NCBI GenBank assembly: GCA_021811005.1
Contig: JAJZPY010000009.1
Span: 1 to 27,123, forward strand
Length of the DNA: 27,123 nt
Origin: Pseudomonadota bacterium
Lineage (GTDB): Bacteria; Pseudomonadota; Gammaproteobacteria; Burkholderiales; Ferrovaceae
Direction of reading: 5' to 3'
The position numbers and the translations under genes were made by a program. Numbering within the stretch: the first letter of the stretch is position 1; the number at the start of each line of letters is the position of its first letter. The notes beneath the pieces were generated by a model. The model worked only from the letters and a program-made list of their open reading frames with translations, was not told the origin of the DNA and did no database searches. This document shows, one piece after another, positions 8,704 through 16,122 of the stretch.

Positions 8704-10433
8704 GTGTCCTCCGACGAGGCTTTGCCGGTTGCAGGAACCGAAAAGGCACTGCTGCCGGGATCATCCGGAGAAATACCCAGCAATTGCAGCGCGCTGCCCA
8801 TCAAGGTTGAAAAAACAGGCCCGGCCACCGTGCCACCGTAATAGCTTGCGCCGGAAGGTTCGTCGATCATCACCGCAATCAACAGTCGCGGCGCCGAAGC
8901 CGGTGCAAACCCCACAAACGAGGCCACGTAGCGGTTGGTATAACGCCCGCCGCTCACTTTGTGCGCGGTGCCCGTCTTTCCGGCCACCCGGTACCCTCGT
9001 ACCTGGGCTGCAGGCGCGGTACCTTCGGGTTTTACGACAAGCTCCAGCATGTCGCTCACTTCCCGTGCCGTTTGTGGCGATATCACCTGCCGGCCTGCCG
9101 GAGGAACGGATACGCGGGTCAGCGAAAGGGGCTTGAGCATGCCGCCGTCGGCAAAAATCGTATACGCCCTGGCAAGCTGAATCAGGCTGACGGAAATGCC
9201 GTTGCCATAAGACATGGTGGCCTGTTCGATCGGCTTCCAGGTCCGGTACGGGCGCACACGTCCTCCCGCCTCTCCCGGAAAACCCAGTTTGGGGGTCTGG
9301 CCAAAGCCCACATCCGTGAACATGTTCCACAGGGTTTCTGAAGGCAGGGACAACGCGATCCGCGCGGCACCGACGTTGCTCGAATGCTGGATCACCTGGG
9401 ACACGGTCAGGGCTGCAGCCGGATGGGTGTCGCGGATGACGTTGGACCCGATCGTCATCTGCCCCCCTCCGGTGGGAATCACGGTATTCGGTGTCACTTT
9501 CCCCGCCTCGAGGGCCGTCGCGATGGTGAACGGCTTCATGGTGGAGCCGGGCTCGAAAGTGTCCGTGATGGCCCGGTTGCGCAACTGCGCACCCGAAAGA
9601 TGCTCGCGATTGTTGGGGTCATAGTCCGGATAGTTGGCAAGCGCCAGCACTTCTCCGGTTCGTGTATCGAGAACCACCACGGCACCCGCCTTGGCCTTGT
9701 TCACCGCCACCGCATTGCGCAGCTCGCGATAAGCGAGGTGCTGGATGCGGGCATCCACGCTCAGGGTAATGTCCTTACCCGGACGGGGAACCCGGATGCT
9801 TTCCACATCTTCGATGATGTGCCCGGCGCGATCCTTGATCACGCGGCGTGCACCGGCCAATCCTCCCAGCGATGTCTGGTACGCCAACTCGACCCCCTCC
9901 TGGCCCCGGTCGTCAGCATCGGTGAAACCCACCAAATGCGCCGTTTCTTCCCCCTTGGGGTAGGCCCGGTGGAATCCGTGCTGTTGAAACAGCCCCGGAA
10001 TTTTGAGCGCCATCACCTGCTGGGCCACTTCAGGAGAAACCTGACGCTTGAGATAGACAAAGTTTCCACGCCCCCCTTTCAGGCGCTGATCCAGCTCCTT
10101 CAGGTCTATGTGGAGCAGCGATGCGAGTTGCCGGTCCTGACCTGCCGCAAGCTCCACGTCTTCCCGGCTTGCCCAAAGCGATTCGGACGGCGTGCTGATG
10201 GCCAGCGGTTGCCCGTTGCGGTCACGGATGATGCCCCGGCTGGCCGGCATCTCAATGACGCGGCTGTACCGTTCGTCCCCTTTCTGTTGCAGGAATCCGG
10301 CATGAAAGCCTTGCAGCCAGGCGGCGCGCCCCACCAGGCCCAGAAAACTCGCCAGCAGCACGGTCAGCAACAGGCGGGAACGCCAGCCTTCGAGTCGCAG
10401 ATTGAGGCGAGCACTGTTGACGCCGACGTTCAT
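8700..10433 (-). CDS. ftsI: Septal peptidoglycan transpeptidase FtsI (PBP3)
   Basis: FtsI is the class B penicillin-binding protein that cross-links septal peptidoglycan with FtsW. From ATG 10431-10433 it has 577 residues (E. coli 588). The open frame continues upstream, but only through ftsL read in another frame, and this ATG overlaps the ftsL stop as ATGA. There is one membrane anchor at about residues 19-39. The pedestal domain with MPASRGIIRDRNGQPLA follows, then the transpeptidase motifs: STMK with catalytic Ser297, SSN at 351-353, and KTGT from Lys486. The tail after the catalytic domain is short. Confidence 0.98.
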   Translation of the reverse strand: MNVGVNSARLNLRLEGWRSRLLLTVLLASFLGLVGRAAWLQGFHAGFLQQKGDERYSRVIEMPASRGIIRDRNGQPLAISTPSESLWASREDVELAAGQDRQLASLLHIDLKELDQRLKGGRGNFVYLKRQVSPEVAQQVMALKIPGLFQQHGFHRAYPKGEETAHLVGFTDADDRGQEGVELAYQTSLGGLAGARRVIKDRAGHIIEDVESIRVPRPGKDITLSVDARIQHLAYRELRNAVAVNKAKAGAVVVLDTRTGEVLALANYPDYDPNNREHLSGAQLRNRAITDTFEPGSTMKPFTIATALEAGKVTPNTVIPTGGGQMTIGSNVIRDTHPAAALTVSQVIQHSSNVGAARIALSLPSETLWNMFTDVGFGQTPKLGFPGEAGGRVRPYRTWKPIEQATMSYGNGISVSLIQLARAYTIFADGGMLKPLSLTRVSVPPAGRQVISPQTAREVSDMLELVVKPEGTAPAAQVRGYRVAGKTGTAHKVSGGRYTNRYVASFVGFAPASAPRLLIAVMIDEPSGASYYGGTVAGPVFSTLMGSALQLLGISPDDPGSSAFSVPATGKASSEDT

Positions 10434-10717
10434 CGCGCCTCCTGCATGCCGGGCTCGCCCACCACGATCAGCCGCACCTGTGCCGCGCCGGGAACCTGCA
10501 TTTGCAGGCCGCGCACGGCCCCGTCTTCGATGCGGTGACTGGAAGCAAGGGTCCCCTGCTCGATCTGCAACTGGTTCCATTCAGCCACCAGCTGTTCGGA
10601 CAGGTCCTTTTCCTTCTGCAGATCCACGAAAAGACGCCGGGCACGATGCTGGGCATTGACCACAGCGATGGCCAGCAGGACCACGGCGCCAAACAGCACC
10701 ACATTCAGGCGGTTCAT
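10430..10717 (-). CDS. ftsL: Cell division protein FtsL
   Basis: FtsL is a small bitopic membrane protein that forms the FtsQLB complex and helps activate FtsWI. The 95 residues start with a hydrophobic span at about residues 5-22 (NVVLFGAVVLLAIAVV). A charged, coiled-coil-like periplasmic stretch rich in leucine and glutamate follows (about 25-60), and then a short tail. Sequence conservation in this family is weak, so the call rests on size, topology and its fixed place between rsmH and ftsI. It has four-base overlaps with both neighbours. Confidence 0.9.
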   Translation of the reverse strand: MNRLNVVLFGAVVLLAIAVVNAQHRARRLFVDLQKEKDLSEQLVAEWNQLQIEQGTLASSHRIEDGAVRGLQMQVPGAAQVRLIVVGEPGMQEAR

Positions 10718-11664
10718 GCCGCAGTCCTTTCCGCCACGCGCAAGACGGCGCTGCGGCTGCGCGGATTGGCGGACACTTCCCGGGCCGAAGGCCGCACGGC
10801 CTTGCCCACCAAACGCAATCGGGGGATCGGCCGTTCGTTTTCCCGGACGGCCACACCGCGGGGAATTTCGGGTGGAACCGACTCGGCGCGCATGAACCGC
10901 TTGACCAGCCGGTCTTCGAGGGAATGAAAACTGATCACCACCAAACGCCCGCCGGGATTGAGCGCCTGGAGCGCCTGCGGCAGAACCGCCTCGATTTCCT
11001 CCAGCTCCCGGTTCACGTGAAGCCGCAGCGCCTGGAACGTCCGCGTGGCGGGATCCTGCCCGGGTTCGCGGGTGCGTACCGCCTTGGCCACAATACGCGC
11101 CAGCTGACCCGTTGTTTCGATGGGCTGCTCCAGACGGGCGGTCACAATGGCCTGTGCAATCTGGCGCGCAAAGCGCTCCTCTCCGTACTCGCGGATAACC
11201 CGGGTAATTTCGTCGCGGTCCGCCTGGGCCAGCCAGGCGCTGGCCGGCTCTCCCGATGCCGTGTCCATGCGCATGTCGAGCGGGCCGTCAAAGCGAAAAC
11301 TGAAACCGCGCACTGCTTCGTCAATTTGCGGCGAAGATACGCCCAGGTCGAGCAGCACACCGTCCACACGGGCGATGCCGCGCTCCTGCAGCACGGACTG
11401 CAAGCTGGAGAAACGGGCATGAACGATTTCAAAGCGGGGATCATCCAAAAGCGCACCGGCCTGGACCGCAGCAAGGTCCCGATCCAGCGCAATCAGTCGG
11501 CCTTCGGGCCCGAGCGATTCCAGAATCCGGCGGCTGTGGCCGCCACGCCCGAAAGTCCCGTCCACGTAGGTGCCCGACGGTTGAACGGCCAGCGCTTCGA
11601 CAGCTTCCGCGAGCAGGACGGTGATGTGGTGCATGGCAACGCAGCCCTGATCGCTGGTGGCCAT
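10714..11664 (-). CDS. rsmH: 16S rRNA (cytosine(1402)-N4)-methyltransferase RsmH (MraW)
   Basis: RsmH uses SAM to methylate N4 of C1402 in 16S rRNA, tuning the P site. From ATG 11662-11664 it has 316 residues (E. coli 313). A second in-frame ATG at 11632-11634 would give 306 residues and starts directly at MHHITVLLAEAV, so either is possible. Neither has a convincing Shine-Dalgarno. Motifs are YVDGTFGRGGHSR (SAM loop), ALDRD, LLDLGVSSPQ, and the C-terminal VISFHSLEDRLVKRF. The frame is open further upstream only by running through mraZ. It starts 2 bases after the mraZ stop and its own stop overlaps the ftsL start. Confidence 0.97.
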   Translation of the reverse strand: MATSDQGCVAMHHITVLLAEAVEALAVQPSGTYVDGTFGRGGHSRRILESLGPEGRLIALDRDLAAVQAGALLDDPRFEIVHARFSSLQSVLQERGIARVDGVLLDLGVSSPQIDEAVRGFSFRFDGPLDMRMDTASGEPASAWLAQADRDEITRVIREYGEERFARQIAQAIVTARLEQPIETTGQLARIVAKAVRTREPGQDPATRTFQALRLHVNRELEEIEAVLPQALQALNPGGRLVVISFHSLEDRLVKRFMRAESVPPEIPRGVAVRENERPIPRLRLVGKAVRPSAREVSANPRSRSAVLRVAERTAA

Positions 11665-11666
11665 TG

Positions 11667-12113
11667 CTAAAGCGAAAGATCTTCCATGCCTGCCGGCACC
11701 AGGTCGGGTCCAAGCTTTTCGATTTCCTCGAACTGCTTGTTCCAGGCGGCAGGATTCCAGAGCTTGAAGTGGCTGCCCTGGCCAAACATCATGAGTTCGC
11801 GTTCGATCCCCGCAAACCGGCGCAGCGCCGGGGAGACAAGCACCCGTCCCGCGGCATCCATTTCCACGTCGTCGGCGTGACCTACCAGCAAACCTTGCAG
11901 GAGCGTGGTCTGCCGGTCGAGTCCGGATTTTTTCATGATGGTATCGCGAATCGGCTCCCAGGCCGGGCGAGGATAGAGCAAGAGACAGCGATGGGGATGT
12001 GCCGTGATGACCAGGTGACCTTCGCACTGGGCGCGCAACGCTTCCCGGTAGCGAGTGGGAATCGCCAGCCGGCCTTTTGCGTCCAGGCTGATTTCTGAAG
12101 GTCCCTGAAACAC
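11667..12113 (-). CDS. mraZ: Transcriptional regulator MraZ
   Basis: MraZ is an AbrB-fold DNA-binding protein that controls the dcw cluster. I start it at GTG 12111-12113, giving 148 residues beginning VFQGPSEISLDAKGR, as in the family (E. coli 152). A purine-rich AAGGGGAG lies 4-5 bases upstream of that codon. A start 33 bases further upstream would add WSIWEAKGRK, which is unlike the family. The two swapped-hairpin repeats are visible, with DAKGRLAIP near residue 10 and DAAGRVLVSP in the second half. It is the first gene of the dcw operon, downstream of a strong promoter and candidate self-operator. Confidence 0.96.
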   Translation of the reverse strand: MFQGPSEISLDAKGRLAIPTRYREALRAQCEGHLVITAHPHRCLLLYPRPAWEPIRDTIMKKSGLDRQTTLLQGLLVGHADDVEMDAAGRVLVSPALRRFAGIERELMMFGQGSHFKLWNPAAWNKQFEEIEKLGPDLVPAGMEDLSL

Positions 12114-12138
12114 TTTTCTCCCCTTGGCCTCCCAAATT

Positions 12139-12173
12139 GACCACAAATTCCCATTTATTCCTACTTTTTTCCA
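12139..12173 (-). promoter_or_regulatory. Candidate MraZ operator: four TGGGN-like repeats at 10-base spacing
   Basis: Reading the minus strand, TGGAA (from 12173), TAGGA (from 12163), TGGGA (from 12153) and TGGTC (from 12143) follow one another at exact 10-base steps with 5-base A/T-rich gaps. A further GGGAGG follows one base out of register near 12133. E. coli MraZ is reported to bind direct repeats of TGGGN with 5-base spacers, so the arrangement fits autoregulation. The array overlaps the last base of the -10 box and covers the predicted transcription start. Confidence 0.65.
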
Positions 12174-12201
12174 CTATAGGACAAGGCGCAAACAGGGTCA
12201 A
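12173..12201 (-). promoter_or_regulatory. Sigma70-type promoter of the dcw operon (Pmra)
   Basis: On the minus strand there is TTGACC (12196-12201), a 17-base spacer, and TATAGT (12173-12178), close to the consensus TTGACA-17-TATAAT. The transcript would begin near 12166, about 53 bases before the mraZ GTG. This is the only strong promoter seen in the dcw region, so it probably drives much of the cluster. Confidence 0.8.
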
Positions 12202-12260
12202 GGCTTATTAAGGCCAACTGGCTGATTTTTTTGAGGAAGGGGATAAAGGGGAAAGAAATG

Positions 12261-12615
12261 GGAAGCTGGCCTGTAAGCCGGGTTCTGTCGAGGGCAGCCA
12301 TTCCTCTAGGCAACCGGTTACCCGGTTGCTCAAGCAACCTACCCGGAAGCCGCGCGAGCCACGCGATTGCTTCCCTATTTGGTCTTGCTCCGGATGGGGT
12401 TTAACATGCCGTCCGCGTTGCCGCGTCCGCGGTGCGCTCTTACCGCACCTTTTCACCCTTGCCAGCGCTGCTGACGCAGCACTTCGGCGGTCTGAGTCTC
12501 TGTATCACTTTCCATGGCCTCACGGCCTCCGGCCGTTAGCCGGCATCCTGCTCTGCGGAGCCCGGACTTTCCTCCCCGCGCCAAAGGCGCGCGGCGGCTG
12601 CCCAGCCAGCTTCCC
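12261..12615 (-). ncRNA. rnpB: RNase P RNA (bacterial type A)
   Basis: This is the catalytic RNA of RNase P, which trims the 5' leader of tRNA precursors. On the minus strand the 5' end GGAAGCTGGC pairs with the 3' end GCCAGCTTCC to form helix P1. Universal blocks are present in order: GGAGGAAAGTCCGGGC near the 5' end, AGGGTGAAAAGGTGCGGTAA in the middle, then GAGCAAGACCAAATAGGG, and ACAGAACCCGGCTTA near the 3' end. The length is about 355 bases. Ends are accurate to one or two bases. The loop of the P15-P16 region has no plain GGU. The 5' end is only about 8 bases from the pyrC stop. Confidence 0.97.
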
Positions 12616-12620
12616 CGGCC

Positions 12621-12629
12621 ATTCTACCA
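12621..12629 (-). promoter_or_regulatory. Extended -10 promoter of rnpB, overlapping the pyrC stop codon
   Basis: The minus strand reads TGGTAGAAT. This is a TGn extension plus the -10 hexamer TAGAAT (12621-12626), six to seven bases before the RNase P RNA 5' end. TGG and TAG are the last Trp codon and stop codon of pyrC. No good -35 box is seen at 16-18 bases, as is common for extended -10 promoters. Confidence 0.6.
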
Positions 12630-13670
12630 GTCAGCGTGCTGCAACCGCCAGACCACCTTTTCTCCCGCCCGCAGGGGAACCAGCACATCAGACCCGAAAG
12701 GCTGCGAAGCCGGCACGTCCCAGGGCTCCCGCCGCAAGGTGACCTGCGTCGCATTGCGGGGCAACCCATAAAAATCCGGACCGAAATGGCTTGCAAAAGG
12801 CTCGAGCCGTTCCAGGGCTCCGGCCGCCTCGAATGCTTCGGCATACAACTCGATGGCGGCATGGGCGCTGTAAATGCCGGCGCAGCCGCAGGCAGATTCC
12901 TTGGCGCTGCGCGCGTGCGGTGCGCTGTCTGTCCCGAGGAAAAATTTGGGACTGCCGGAAGTTGCGGCCCGAACCAGGGCCTGCCGATGCTCTTCGCGCT
13001 TGAGCACGGGCAAGCAGTAGTAGTGGGGCCGGACCCCCCCCTGAAACAAGGCGTTGCGGTTGTACAGCAGGTGATGCGGCGTGACGGTAGCCGCCACCGT
13101 GCGGTCTGCAGTGAGTACAAACTTCACTGCAGAAGCCGTCGTAATGTGCTCCAGGACCAGCTTGAGGCGTGGAAAACGCTGCACCAGGGGAATGAGATGC
13201 CGTTCGATGAACACCCGCTCCCGGTCAAAAATATCCACGGCAGGATCCGTGACCTCCCCGTGCACCAGCAGGGGCAATCCGAGGTCTTCCATGGCTTTCA
13301 GGGCTTCATGACAACGCGAAAGATCGCGAACCCCCGCATCGGAGTGAGTGGTCGCCCCGGCCGGGTAATACTTGACGCCATAGATCAACCCGCTGCGGCG
13401 TGCGCGCTCGACTTCAGCCGGGGTGGTGGCTTCGGTGAGGTAGAGGGTCATCAATGGTGTAAATTCAGCGCCCTTTGGCAAAGCAGCGAGAATCCGGTCG
13501 CGGTAGGCCTGGGCAAGGGCCACGGTCGTCACCGGAGGTTTCAGATTGGGCATTACGATGGCCCGGGCAAATTGCCGCGCCGTGTCTGCGACCACCGCAG
13601 CCAGTCCTTCGCCATCCCTCAGATGCACATGCCAATCGTCCGGGCGTGTCAGGGTCAGGGTCTGCGTCAT
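12624..13670 (-). CDS. pyrC: Dihydroorotase PyrC (class II)
   Basis: PyrC cyclises carbamoyl-aspartate to dihydroorotate in pyrimidine synthesis. The 348 residues equal the E. coli enzyme in length. Metal-site motifs are clear: DWHVHLRDG near residue 12, the carboxylated lysine in YGVKYYPAGATTHSDAG, LVHGEVTD, LEHITTA, and the catalytic aspartate in LGTDSAPH. The ATG is at 13668-13670 and the upstream Shine-Dalgarno is weak. It is divergent from feoA and immediately upstream of rnpB, whose -10 element it contains at its stop codon. Confidence 0.98.
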   Translation of the reverse strand: MTQTLTLTRPDDWHVHLRDGEGLAAVVADTARQFARAIVMPNLKPPVTTVALAQAYRDRILAALPKGAEFTPLMTLYLTEATTPAEVERARRSGLIYGVKYYPAGATTHSDAGVRDLSRCHEALKAMEDLGLPLLVHGEVTDPAVDIFDRERVFIERHLIPLVQRFPRLKLVLEHITTASAVKFVLTADRTVAATVTPHHLLYNRNALFQGGVRPHYYCLPVLKREEHRQALVRAATSGSPKFFLGTDSAPHARSAKESACGCAGIYSAHAAIELYAEAFEAAGALERLEPFASHFGPDFYGLPRNATQVTLRREPWDVPASQPFGSDVLVPLRAGEKVVWRLQHADW

Positions 13671-13718
13671 CGGAAGTCGTCCACTTGATTAACCGGGTTG
13701 AAAGGTTCCTTACTCCGC

Positions 13719-13727
13719 ATTCTAGCA
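13719..13727 (-). promoter_or_regulatory. Extended -10 promoter of pyrC
   Basis: The minus strand reads TGCTAGAAT, the same TGn-TAGAAT form as the rnpB promoter, with the -10 hexamer at 13719-13724. A transcript would start near 13712, leaving a leader of about 42 bases. No clear -35 match is found. No attenuator could be recognised in the leader. Confidence 0.5.
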
Positions 13728-13745
13728 TGCGCTTCATCAGTCTAA

Positions 13746-13775
13746 TTGCAAATAAGAAACATTCTCGTTTATACT
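13746..13775 (+). promoter_or_regulatory. Promoter of the feo operon
   Basis: TTGCAA (13746-13751), an 18-base spacer and TATACT (13770-13775) resemble a sigma70 promoter. Transcription would start near 13782, about 22 bases before the feoA ATG. A Fur-box-like palindrome fills the spacer. Confidence 0.65.
13751..13769 (+). promoter_or_regulatory. Predicted Fur box in the feo promoter
   Basis: AATAAGAAACATTCTCGTT is a 9-1-9 imperfect palindrome. It agrees at 16 of 19 positions with the AATGAGAAT-C-ATTCTCATT form typical of proteobacterial Fur sites. It lies exactly between the -35 and -10 boxes, so Fe-Fur binding would block RNA polymerase. Repression of feo by iron-loaded Fur is well established in the family. 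Confidence 0.75.
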
Positions 13776-13803
13776 GAAAGGCGACCTGTGAACCCTTGCG
13801 CCC

Positions 13804-14070
13804 ATGAAAAACCGCATTCATCGCGTCACCCACCTTGCCCCCGGAGAGTCTGGCATCATTACGGAAGTCAGCCTGGACGAAGGCGCGGACCAGCGACTGG
13901 GGGAAGAAGGCGTTCGGCGCCTGCTCGAACTGGGCTTCGTCCCCGGCGAGCGGGTTCGCGTCATCCGCCGCGGCTTCCCCAGCGGCGACCCCATTGCGGT
14001 GCGAATCGGGACCTCCACCTTCGCCTTGCGGCGCACCGAAGCGGCGGCCATCAAAATCACCCGAACCTGA
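13804..14070 (+). CDS. feoA: Ferrous iron transport protein FeoA
   Basis: FeoA is a small cytoplasmic SH3-like protein needed with FeoB for Fe(II) uptake. The 88 residues include GESGIITEV, LLELGFVPGERVRVIRRG, and PIAVRIGTSTFALRRTEAAAI, the typical FeoA core. The start is ATG 13804. An in-frame stop (13789-13791) excludes any longer form, and no Shine-Dalgarno is seen before it. feoB starts 4 bases after its stop. Confidence 0.95.
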   Translation: MKNRIHRVTHLAPGESGIITEVSLDEGADQRLGEEGVRRLLELGFVPGERVRVIRRGFPSGDPIAVRIGTSTFALRRTEAAAIKITRT

Positions 14071-14074
14071 AACC

Positions 14075-15955
14075 ATGACGAGCCAGACAGCGCCCCATGC
14101 CATTGCCGCCCTCGTAGGCGCTCCCAACTGCGGCAAAACCGCATTGTTCAACCGCCTGACCGGCAGCCACCAAAAGGTCGCCAACTATGCAGGCGTCACG
14201 GTGGAAAAAAAGGAAGGGGTTCTGACATCGCCCGGCGGCAAGCGGATTCAAGTGGTCGATTTGCCGGGAGCCTATAGCCTGACCCCCACTTCGCTGGACG
14301 AATCGATCACCCGCCGCGCCGTTCTCGGCCAACTGCAGGGAGAATCAGCCCCGGAATTGCTGGTTTGCGTTGCCGACGCCACCAACCTTCGCCTCCACCT
14401 GCGACTGGTTCTGGAACTGAAGCGCCTGGGTCGGCCCCTGGTCCTGGCGCTCAACATGATGGACGTGGCGCGACGCCAGGGCATCCTGATCGACGTGCCG
14501 GCCCTGTCCGCCGCGCTGGGGATTCCGGTGATCGAAACGATTGCCGTGGAACAAGGGGGAGCAGCCAGTCTGGTGGAATACATGGAACAGCATGCCCCGT
14601 TCGCCCTGGCCCCGCTTTCCGCCGGCTCCTGGAAAGACCCGACGCCGGCAGAGCTTCAGTCCATGCAGGCGGAAGTCCGCTCGATCATCGGCCGCACCTG
14701 CGATGAAAGCCAGCGGCAGGAAGGATGGGGAGACCGCATTGACCAGGTGGTCATGCACCCGGTGTCCGGCATGCTGATCCTCGCCACGGTACTGTTCCTG
14801 ACATTCCAGGCGGTTTTCAGCTGGGCGGTGCTCCCCATGGATGCCATTCGCGCTGCAGTTTCATGGCTTGCCGAAGCCATTCGCCACACCCTGCCGGAAA
14901 GCATGCTGCGCAGCCTGCTGGTAGACGGCGTTCTGTCCGGCGCAGGCAGCGTGCTCGTGTTCCTGCCGCAAATCCTGATCCTGTTCCTGTTCATCCTGGC
15001 CCTGGAAGATTCCGGCTACCTGCCCCGGGCCGCCTTCCTGCTGGACCGCATCATGGGCAGCGTCGGCCTGTCCGGCCGGTCGTTCATCCCGCTGCTGTCC
15101 AGTTTTGCCTGCGCCATCCCCGGCATCATGGCCACGCGCACGATCCAGAACCGGCGCGACCGCATGACCACGATCCTGATCGCCCCGCTCATGACCTGCT
15201 CCGCGCGGCTGCCCGTGTATGCATTGCTCATTTCGGCCTTCATCCCCGACCGCACCGTGGCCGGGTGGTTCAACCTGCCCGGATTGGTCCTGTTCGGACT
15301 GTATTTTGCCGGCATCTTTTCCGCCATGGGCGTGGCCCTGCTGCTCAAGCGCACTGCACGCAACCCGTACCAGGCGCTGATGATGGAACTGCCGGCCTAT
15401 CGCGTACCCAACGTGCGCAATCTCGTCATGGGACTGTGGGAACGGGCCCACATTTTCGTGTCGCGCGTAGGCACCATCATCCTGCCGCTCATGGTCCTGC
15501 TGTGGTTTCTCAGTTCGTTCCCGCCGCCCCCCGAGGGCACTTCGGGGCCTGCCATCCAGTACAGTTTTGCGGGAATGGCCGGGCATGCGCTCGAGACGCT
15601 TTTTTCCCCGGTCGGCTTCAACTGGCAAATCTGCATTGCCCTGGTTCCCGGGCTTGCCGCCCGCGAGGTGGTGGTGGGTGCCCTCGGTACGGTGTATGCC
15701 CTGTCCGTTTCAGGAAACGACATCAGCGCCACGCTGGCCCCGATTCTGGCCCAATCCTGGGGGCTGCCGACGGCCCTGTCCGTGCTGGCCTGGTATGTGT
15801 ACGCACCCCAGTGCATCGCCACCCTGGGAGCCGTGCGCCGCGAGACCAACTCCTGGCGCATGCCCCTCGTGATGATGGGGTACCTGTTCGTCATGGCTTA
15901 TGTGGCGGCATTCCTGACCTACCGCATTGCCCTTGCACTGGGTGGAGGCCATTGA
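14075..15955 (+). CDS. feoB: Ferrous iron transporter FeoB (short form)
   Basis: FeoB is the inner-membrane Fe(II) permease with an N-terminal G domain. From ATG 14075 it has 626 residues; the open frame upstream is feoA read in another frame. G motifs are GAPNCGKT (15-22), Thr42 in GVTVEKK, DLPG (62-65) and NMMD (127-130). The helical segment that follows is short. The membrane part starts near residue 230 and includes two gate-type motifs, LLSSFACAIPGIMATRTI with a core cysteine and LIAPLMTCSARLPVYALL. The C-terminus stops soon after the last span. It is about 150 residues shorter than E. coli FeoB (773). Confidence 0.96.
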   Translation: MTSQTAPHAIAALVGAPNCGKTALFNRLTGSHQKVANYAGVTVEKKEGVLTSPGGKRIQVVDLPGAYSLTPTSLDESITRRAVLGQLQGESAPELLVCVADATNLRLHLRLVLELKRLGRPLVLALNMMDVARRQGILIDVPALSAALGIPVIETIAVEQGGAASLVEYMEQHAPFALAPLSAGSWKDPTPAELQSMQAEVRSIIGRTCDESQRQEGWGDRIDQVVMHPVSGMLILATVLFLTFQAVFSWAVLPMDAIRAAVSWLAEAIRHTLPESMLRSLLVDGVLSGAGSVLVFLPQILILFLFILALEDSGYLPRAAFLLDRIMGSVGLSGRSFIPLLSSFACAIPGIMATRTIQNRRDRMTTILIAPLMTCSARLPVYALLISAFIPDRTVAGWFNLPGLVLFGLYFAGIFSAMGVALLLKRTARNPYQALMMELPAYRVPNVRNLVMGLWERAHIFVSRVGTIILPLMVLLWFLSSFPPPPEGTSGPAIQYSFAGMAGHALETLFSPVGFNWQICIALVPGLAAREVVVGALGTVYALSVSGNDISATLAPILAQSWGLPTALSVLAWYVYAPQCIATLGAVRRETNSWRMPLVMMGYLFVMAYVAAFLTYRIALALGGGH

Positions 15956-15958
15956 ATC

Positions 15959-16114
15959 ATGTGGGATGACGCCCTCACGCTGCTGATCGTGGCTGCTGCG
16001 GCCGTGTACGTGGCACGCCGCCTGTTTCTCAAGCCCCATTGCGGTCCGAGCGATGGCTGCAGCGATTGCAGCCGGACTTCCGGACGCCCGGCCGGAGAAA
16101 AACCGCTGCACTAG
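15959..16114 (+). CDS. FeoB-associated Cys-rich membrane protein (51 aa)
   Basis: This is a short gene starting 3 bases after the feoB stop, with GGAGG about 10 bases upstream. The product begins MWDDALTLLIVAAAAVYVAR, with one membrane span at about residues 5-19. Basic residues follow, then a cysteine cluster HCGPSDGCSDCS (Cys28, 34, 37). Span, basic flank and closely spaced cysteines match the small FeoB-associated Cys-rich membrane proteins found after feoB in many bacteria. Their function is unsettled, and metal or redox handling near the pore is only an inference. Confidence 0.8.
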   Translation: MWDDALTLLIVAAAAVYVARRLFLKPHCGPSDGCSDCSRTSGRPAGEKPLH

Positions 16115-16122
16115 TCTGCCGG

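Noticed and set aside
10434..10580. N-terminal extension of FtsI
   Set aside because: It is the ftsL sequence in another frame. The ATG at 10433 overlaps the ftsL stop and gives a normal FtsI.
11665..12201. N-terminal extension of RsmH of about 180 residues
   Set aside because: It runs through the whole of mraZ and its promoter in another frame.
13835..14074. N-terminal extension of FeoB of 80 residues
   Set aside because: It overlaps feoA in another frame. The G domain begins directly after ATG 14075.
16100..16122. Possible bidirectional terminator between the 51-residue gene and glmS
   Set aside because: A T-run exists on the minus strand, but the stem before it has only about three good pairs.
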